DNA of 53,579 bases from Acanthaster planci. Taxonomy: Eukaryota; Echinodermata; Asteroidea; Valvatida; Acanthasteridae. Positions within the stretch are counted from its first letter, which is position 1; every line of letters begins with the position of its first letter. Positions 48,036 through 53,579 of this stretch are shown piece by piece. Location: positions 635,632 to 689,210 of the forward strand of contig NW_019091388.1 in NCBI RefSeq assembly GCF_001949145.1, given 5' to 3'. The notes under the pieces were generated by a model, which worked only from the letters and a program-made list of their open reading frames with translations, made no database searches and had not been told where the DNA came from. The translations under genes were made by a program, and so were the position numbers.

Positions 48036-51000
48036 TGACATAAATTTAATGGTAATTTAAACCCCCCCTCCTAAAAAGACAAAAAAATTAGGCAGAAAAC
48101 TATACCGAGAGGGAAAGGCTGTACATGTAGGACACCTTACATGTATAGCCTAGAATATGCATGTACATGTAGTCAAAGAAATGAAAACATCTCAGTGAAA
48201 AAATATATTGAAAAAGCCTCAGGTGAAGAAGCAATGCCACTGCAATTACAGAGAGGAGAAATGCCAGGATCACAACATGAAATATGAGAATCATCATAAA
48301 CATGCATTGTGAAAGTTTCTGTACGCCCACGGACTTCAGCACAGAGTGTGCAGATGAACTCAGGTGAACTATGACCAAAAAATGTTGGATTTGTTACACA
48401 GAGGTTGTTTGCCCATATGCTATGCTGCAGTGATCTAAGGATAAGTGATGCTCCAAAAGTGCTTCCAGGGGTTGTAGGAGTTCTCAAAGAGCAGATCTTT
48501 TACTTTGCCAAAACTTTTTTTTGGTGGGGGGGGGGCAAAAATGGGTATTTTTTTGTGTAACCGTTTACAGCCATTCTGAGAGTAAAGCAAAATTTGAGGG
48601 CTTTTTACATACTTTGGGGAGGAAGGGCAATAACATCCCCCCCAACATTGCCTTTTTCTCATTTTTAATAAAACATTGATTCTTTGAGACCTCCCCCCTT
48701 CCATCTTCCGATGAGTTTTCCTCTCATAAAAATAAAACTAGCCAACCCAACAAAGAGACCCTTTGTGAGGTTAATATTTCAGAGAAATTGCTTATAATAT
48801 TTAAAACTACACAATGAAGCCGAAGTGCCCAAACCTCTTTTGAAATTGTCCCATTTTTTGAAAGAATCTTCTGGTCCAAAACTGCACCTGTCATCCCTTT
48901 TCCTCTTATCATGCCCCCTTTAATAAATTCTGACCAGATTTATGTGTCCCCGGTTTTATATTCTCTACTCACGCCTGAAGTCCCCTGCTCCGCACATATT
49001 TTAATTTCAAATATTTTTGCTGTCCCCAACCTAGCGCAGAACATCTGTACTTGAATGAATTGCAGGTATTTCATCTGGTCATACAACATTAAATCATTTT
49101 TATTCCATGTAGTTGGTTTCTTTGCTTTGCCTAAAGCACCAAATCTGTCAAGTCTCAAACCCTGTAAACAAGGCGGTCTGTTATATGAAACTGTAGAGTG
49201 CTTTGACAGAAATTGTCTAAGCTGGTGAAATACTCGGTTTGCAGAAATGACTTTCCTTACCAGTTCAGGAGGCCTTCAGTTGCTGTCAACAGCAGTTCAA
49301 GTAATTTCTGCTGAGTGCATATAATTTGCTCGTCAGCTTTGTCAGCTGGGAACCCAGCTCATGTTTAAGCTTCTGAACTTTGTTTCTCATACATGTTTTG
49401 TGGTCAGAAGATATGGTCATCTTCGAAAGAATGTTATTCATTTGTGTAATATATTCAGTTAGGACACCTAACGCCTTACTGAGATTAGGAAAGTAAGATT
49501 AGGAGAGAAAGACATGAGTTCCAGCCTTCTGGGCCCCATTCGCCGATACCTTAGAGGTAAAACTGAGGTTATAATTTTAAAAGCTGCCATTGAAAAATGT
49601 AAATGTGTAAACTAAGAATAAAAACAAACACTTTCCCTTCTGACAGGAAAAAAAATTAAAAAATAAACATGATTTTCCTGCAATAAAGTGTTATTAGAAG
49701 AATGTATCTTTTGTTGGGATGTTGTGTGATTCAGTGCTACAGGCTTGGGGATTTCCAGCCTTCCCTTGAAATGTTGAACTGATCAGAAGTTCGAAACACA
49801 TGTTTAACAGGGCAGATCCAGGAATTTTTCCCAGGGGGGGTTAAGGCTGGAGATTTTTTTAATGTCGCATTTTTGCGGACAAGCGGAAATGAAGACGAAA
49901 CATTAAACATGACATACATTGTTTACAATGGTATTGGTGCACATATTTTACTTATTTTTTACTATAAGTTTTCTCGGGCAATTCCGGAAAATGTGTAAAT
50001 GAATTAGTAATAGCAGCATTCGTTTTCAAGCAAAATAGAACGAACAATCAAAGCCCCGTTTTTATTTAACAAATAACAATTTCATTTCAAGGAGGGTGCA
50101 TTCAGTCGTATAGAGTCAGCGTTCAATTTCCTGATGTACTGGTTTAGTATATTGACATTCATTTTTGTGCAAAATTCACCTCCATGCACCTCTGTAATCC
50201 TGCATTCATCTTAAGTTGAACAAGGTGATTTCGCTTGAAGTGTTGTTTAATGTATGCCTGATCAAGAATTAGAAAGCTTTTGTGTGCCAACAGAAGTTAC
50301 ATTCTTAGAAGTGTTTAGTTGATTGATTAAATGTTTAAATATTTATGATAGCAATAAACCATGGGAAACTACAATTTGTTGTAGGAAACCTGTAAACATC
50401 AGCACTGAGGGAACCTTCCTTCTTGTGCTGCGTTCCAATCATAGAAACCTTAATTTTTTAGTTTGATAACAAATATACCGTTATTGAGTAGCATGACATT
50501 AATTATTAAAGTGGTGTCATGATTCGTGTAAACTTGTATATTCTAATCAAATAGAATGTATATTTTGCAATAGCAAATGAAAATGAATACTCACTTCCAA
50601 AGGGACATGGTAAAAGACAGATTTTCAGCGAATAATTTGTTGTAATTGGCAAGAAATACGTCAATCCGAAATCCCAGTCACGTATTAGTAACCGCTTTTA
50701 TGAAACTTAATGCACATTCATTTATTTGAAGGTTGCAAAACGAAGTCGAATGCTTCTTATTGCAAAAATGAAACCAGATTTTAAGTTATTTTCAAAATCC
50801 ACACTAAATTGCAATTTTATTATGTAAATTAGATGGCACATTTTCCGAAATTGTTTTGTTTTTGTTTTTTTGAATCTTAGAGGGCGAGGGTTGTTTACCC
50901 CTTTGGATCCACGCATGCTCGAGCTCCAGTTCATTTGCTTTAGTAAAAAAAAAAATTTTGTAGCCCGGGCCCGTCTCTCCTCTCCCCAACTGGATTACTT

Positions 51001-51537
51001 CTAGTGAAAGAACGACATCACTGGATCAACGGACGAAGGAGCAGGACAAACAGCTATTTACAAAAACCTAGTACCTGAAGCTGGTAATAAGTTCCTTTCT
51101 TCAGTTTTTTGGCACCATTTTTCAATTTCTGGTTGACGAAATATTGAAGCTCTTCGGGAGAAAAATTGAGGCGAATTTTTTTTTTGGGGGGGGGAGACAG
51201 TTCCACCAACATGACTAAATTGTAATATGCTCAAGAGAGGGCGCTATTACGAATTCACGGTACACACTGCCTGGTAGAAGTTTAATACCTAGATGTGGAG
51301 CGGCTGCGCATACGCATGGGGCTGTGAGTGGTGCCGATGGTACCGGGCTCGTCTTCGTCTGTTCCTTTCTCTATCCAATTTTGAGGACCTGGTCTGTTGC
51401 ACCAGAATGCGTCAGCACTCGCAGGCAAGAAACTAAAAATGTGACATTTGCAGTTACATTTAAAACAAAATGGGGATATCGGTGAATTGTGACTAAACTG
51501 TAAACATGTAGGCCTACTTCGGTACCCCTGGCCAAAG
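48036..51537. other. Non-coding stretch, poor in GTAC palindromes
   Basis: No gene is supported. There are homopolymer runs (G run near 48527, G run near 51187). After about 48.2 kb the ACATGTAC motif all but disappears until about 51.5 kb, in contrast to the left half of the window. Bases 50940-51360 have raised GC and CpG and might be a regulatory or first-exon region, but no frame supports a gene. Confidence 0.45.
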
Positions 51538-51610
51538 AACTGCAGGGTCCGACTTCCGCCCCCGCTCCCACGAACGCGAACCGACAGGACCGACGTCGGA
51601 CCCCACAGTT
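51538..51610. repeat. GC-rich hairpin, 16-bp arms
   Basis: AACTGCAGGGTCCGAC (51538-51553) pairs with GTCGGACCCCACAGTT (51595-51610) at 14 of 16 positions around a GC- and CpG-rich 41-bp loop. It stands out from AT-rich surroundings. Weak pairing continues outward (CCAAAG/GGGTTGG). It could be a small foldback repeat. Confidence 0.6.
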
Positions 51611-52442
51611 CTGGGGTTGGTGGTCCTGAAGTTTACAAATGCCAGTATTTGGGTGGGTGTTTGGTCTAGTCCGAGTGATTCGCTTCTTTGAGATTAACAT
51701 GTTTAATATCATTTGATTTGGACCTGGTCACCTGAAATTGGCGATTCGAAGGGTCCTGTGGTCCTAGTTACATGTACACCATATTCTACCTCCATGGTTA
51801 CACAGACTACATGTAGGTGATTGTGGACTAGGTGATTGTGTCTACAAGATTTTGGGTGAACTGGGTTAACCTGGTTAACTGTGTACATGTACATGGGTGT
51901 ACTTGTACCCCGGTCAACTAGTAGTACCCAGCCATATGGCACAATTAAAATTCAACTGCTGTACACCATTTTGTAGCCTTCATGCTGAGCTTGGTCAGTG
52001 GCAGTGAGACTTCACAATTGCTCGCTCAAAATGCAAATAAACTTGCACCATCATCAACAATTTCAAATGAATACAATTGTTTTATTTCTATTCTTTTTCA
52101 AATCTGGAATTGTTGTTCAGGCGAGAGATACTTTCAACTTGGAAACAAGTTCTGTACATATATGTGCCCTGCTTGTCTAAACTATGGATTTTCTCATGCT
52201 GCTTAAGTTTTTAGTAATTTTGTAGGCAAGCTTTAGGTGTATTTGCTCCTGTCACTTTATTTTGTGTTGTCAAAAAAATTCTGTCAATCAGTTATTCCTA
52301 CATGTATCAGGTTTCTTCTTTTGCAGGGGTTAAATTATGCAACTTGTTTCCACTTTAACTGATAGCCAGTGGCCACTTTGGCCAATGGCCGATTGTCACT
52401 ATAGCCGAGGGAAAAAAAGGGAAAAAAAGAATCTCTTCTTTA
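51611..52442. other. Non-coding stretch
   Basis: A few ACATGTAC palindromes around 51773-51893; otherwise nothing recognisable. Frames of 60-77 codons overlap in several phases and have no family resemblance. Confidence 0.5.
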
Positions 52443-52446
52443 TTAA

Positions 52447-52756
52447 CCCTAACCACCAAGCATATTGTTTGGCTTACACTACACAGTACTACAAAATACT
52501 AAGTAGTAGTCTGAGCCTGAAGGACCTAGCGCTACAGATTACTACTTCTGGCGAGGTTACTTCCATTGTTACTGGTACAGAGGACAATAAAGCCATGCAT
52601 TCATAGTGCCACAGCACTGTATGGTACATTGTCTTATCTATTGTATCTTATGGCTTCACAGAACAATAAAATCATGTCCTCTTACAAGCGACAGGGCTGA
52701 ATACTACATTTTACTGCCAGTAGTAATTTGTAGTATTATGTAGGGTTAGTATCGGG
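52447..52756. mobile_element. Candidate TTAA-flanked MITE, about 310 bp
   Basis: TTAA lies at 52443-52446 and 52757-52760. The left end reads CCCTAACCACC, like the 34867 element. The right end in reverse complement reads CCCGATACTAACCCTACA, so the match needs a small insertion. Inner inverted phrases CACTACACAGTACTACAAAA and CTACATAATACTACAAATTA strengthen the case. No coding capacity. Confidence 0.5.
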
Positions 52757-52803
52757 TTAATCAACAGAAATAATACATTATAGCTCTGTTTTGAGGATGG
52801 GTT

Positions 52804-52819
52804 GGCTCTGAAAAGAGCC
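52804..52819 (-). promoter_or_regulatory. Histone-type mRNA 3' stem-loop, orphan
   Basis: On the minus strand this is GGCTCTTTTCAGAGCC, identical to the canonical 16-nt stem-loop (6-bp stem, TTTC loop) bound by SLBP at the 3' end of metazoan replication-dependent histone mRNAs. The 3' flank AACCCATCC resembles the usual ACCCA, and a purine-rich CAAAACAGAG a few bases on could stand for the U7-pairing downstream element. No histone frame (no H4 GFGG end, H3 RIRGERA end or H2B YTSSK end) lies upstream of it on the minus strand. Confidence 0.6.
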
Positions 52820-53254
52820 AGTTGACTTGAATTTCATAATGTAAGGCCAGTAATATGCTTGCAGGCTGCCAGCAAGCCGGATGTCATCAAATCACCGGTC
52901 TTCTATGCAAGTCATCTTCTGCTGGTTTACTGTAGCCATGGTACGTGTGCTTGGATTCCTTAAGCAGATTCATCTGGAGCCTAACCATGGATGCCAGGCT
53001 GTGGAGCTGCACAGCTATAGTGTGTAGTATAGAACTGGATACAGTGGTACTTGTAGCATGCCCACCCATTCAACCTATGATGCCATGCCTTTCCCCAGAA
53101 GAAACCAACCTTACACACTTGATCACAGTTTATTTGATTATATTTAAAGACACCAGAAAGAACAACCGAGACATAATGCTATTTAAATATTTCACGACAA
53201 ATGAATTTTTCAACAGATTTAAATTGAGACGTGAAAAAAAGGGAAGAAAAAACA
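52820..53254. other. Non-coding stretch between stem-loop and minisatellite
   Basis: No histone or other recognisable gene on either strand. A 60-codon minus frame at 52887-53069 and a 109-codon plus frame at 52945-53274 are unrelated to any family I know. Confidence 0.45.
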
Positions 53255-53579
53255 AGTGCCCTGCATTGATATAACAGCCACCACAACCAGTGCCCTGCAT
53301 TGATGTAACAGCCTCCACAACCAGTGCCCTGCGTTGATGTTAGGGCCTCCACAACCAGTGCCCTGCGTTGATGTTAGGGCCTCCACAACCAGTGCCCTGC
53401 GTTGATGTATGGGCCTCCACAACCAGTGCCCTGTGTTGATGTTAGGGCCTCCACAACCAGTGCCCTGCATTGATGTTAGGGCCTCCACAACCAGCGCCCT
53501 GCATTGATGTAACAGCCTCCACAACCAGCGCCTTGTGTTGATGTTAGGGCCTCCACAACCAGTGCCCTGCATTGATGTT
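53255..53579. repeat. 34-bp minisatellite, about 9.5 units, continuing past the window
   Basis: The unit is CCACAACCAGTGCCCTGC, then RTTGATGT, then either AACAGCCT or TAGGGCCT. Exact period is 34 bp (for example unit starts at 53281 and 53315). Two unit types differing in AACAG/TAGGG are interspersed. Because 34 is not a multiple of three, the minus frame across it (53219-53572) cycles through three readings of the same DNA and is a repeat artefact. Confidence 0.95.

Noticed and set aside
52887-53069. Histone coding region for the 52.8-kb stem-loop
   Set aside because: The 60-codon minus frame has no histone-fold sequence and no conserved histone C-terminus; frameshifted readings also fail.
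53219-53572. Repetitive 117-codon minus frame with GTGCGGPNIN units
   Set aside because: The frame is a product of the 34-bp minisatellite, whose period is not a multiple of three; no start context or homologue.
1-53579. CRISPR arrays, operons, bacterial ribosome binding sites
   Set aside because: The sequence is eukaryotic; the only tandem array is the 34-bp minisatellite, which has no spacers.

Overview
This window is animal nuclear DNA that is almost entirely non-coding. I can support one protein-coding gene: MRPS11, the mitochondrial small-subunit ribosomal protein uS11m, on the + strand from about 17.5 to 46.1 kb. It has six coding exons (17500-17849, 36984-37114, 38594-38619, 41275-41349, 42790-42855, 46019-46126). 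All five introns have GT/AG borders, every junction keeps frame, and the product is 251 residues. One exon is a 26-nt microexon that supplies the residues joining two conserved blocks of the protein. Because the gene has spliceosomal introns, the first of them 19 kb long, and a presequence-like N-terminus, the source is a metazoan with a fairly large genome. The constant scatter of GTAC palindromes (ACATGTAC, TACCGGTA) and the types of DNA transposon suggest a marine invertebrate, perhaps a deuterostome such as an echinoderm or cephalochordate. That placement is a low-confidence inference.

Layout. From 1 to 17.5 kb I see no gene. This part holds dispersed ACATGTAC palindromes, a tRNA-derived SINE pair near 2.1-2.35 kb, a nearly perfect 49-bp-arm foldback at 8.4 kb and one half of a larger foldback repeat at 14.1-14.45 kb. 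Intron 1 (17.85-36.98 kb) contains a 333-N assembly gap, a 181-bp TIR element, a 1,021-bp hAT-type element with an exact 8-bp target duplication, the second half of the 14-kb repeat and a 397-bp TTAA-flanked piggyBac-type MITE. Intron 4 carries an 825-bp element with CAGGGTT termini. The 3' UTR carries a 179-bp CAGTGTTGTA MITE ahead of the first AATAAA. From 47 kb to the end I see no gene, but there is a related MITE remnant, a GC-rich hairpin at 51.5 kb, a second TTAA-flanked candidate at 52.4-52.8 kb, an orphan histone-type 3' stem-loop on the minus strand at 52.8 kb and a 34-bp minisatellite running off the right edge.

The long list of 60-150 codon open frames outside MRPS11 looks like chance. 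They lack recognisable domains, many are built from translated ACATGTAC repeats, and the longest (about 156 codons, antisense, 46.75-47.22 kb) lies over the MRPS11 3' UTR. I found no undescribed multi-gene system. The most interesting signals are the transposon structures, particularly three TIR elements whose two ends carry subterminal repeats in the same orientation, the dispersed GTAC palindromes and the orphan histone stem-loop.
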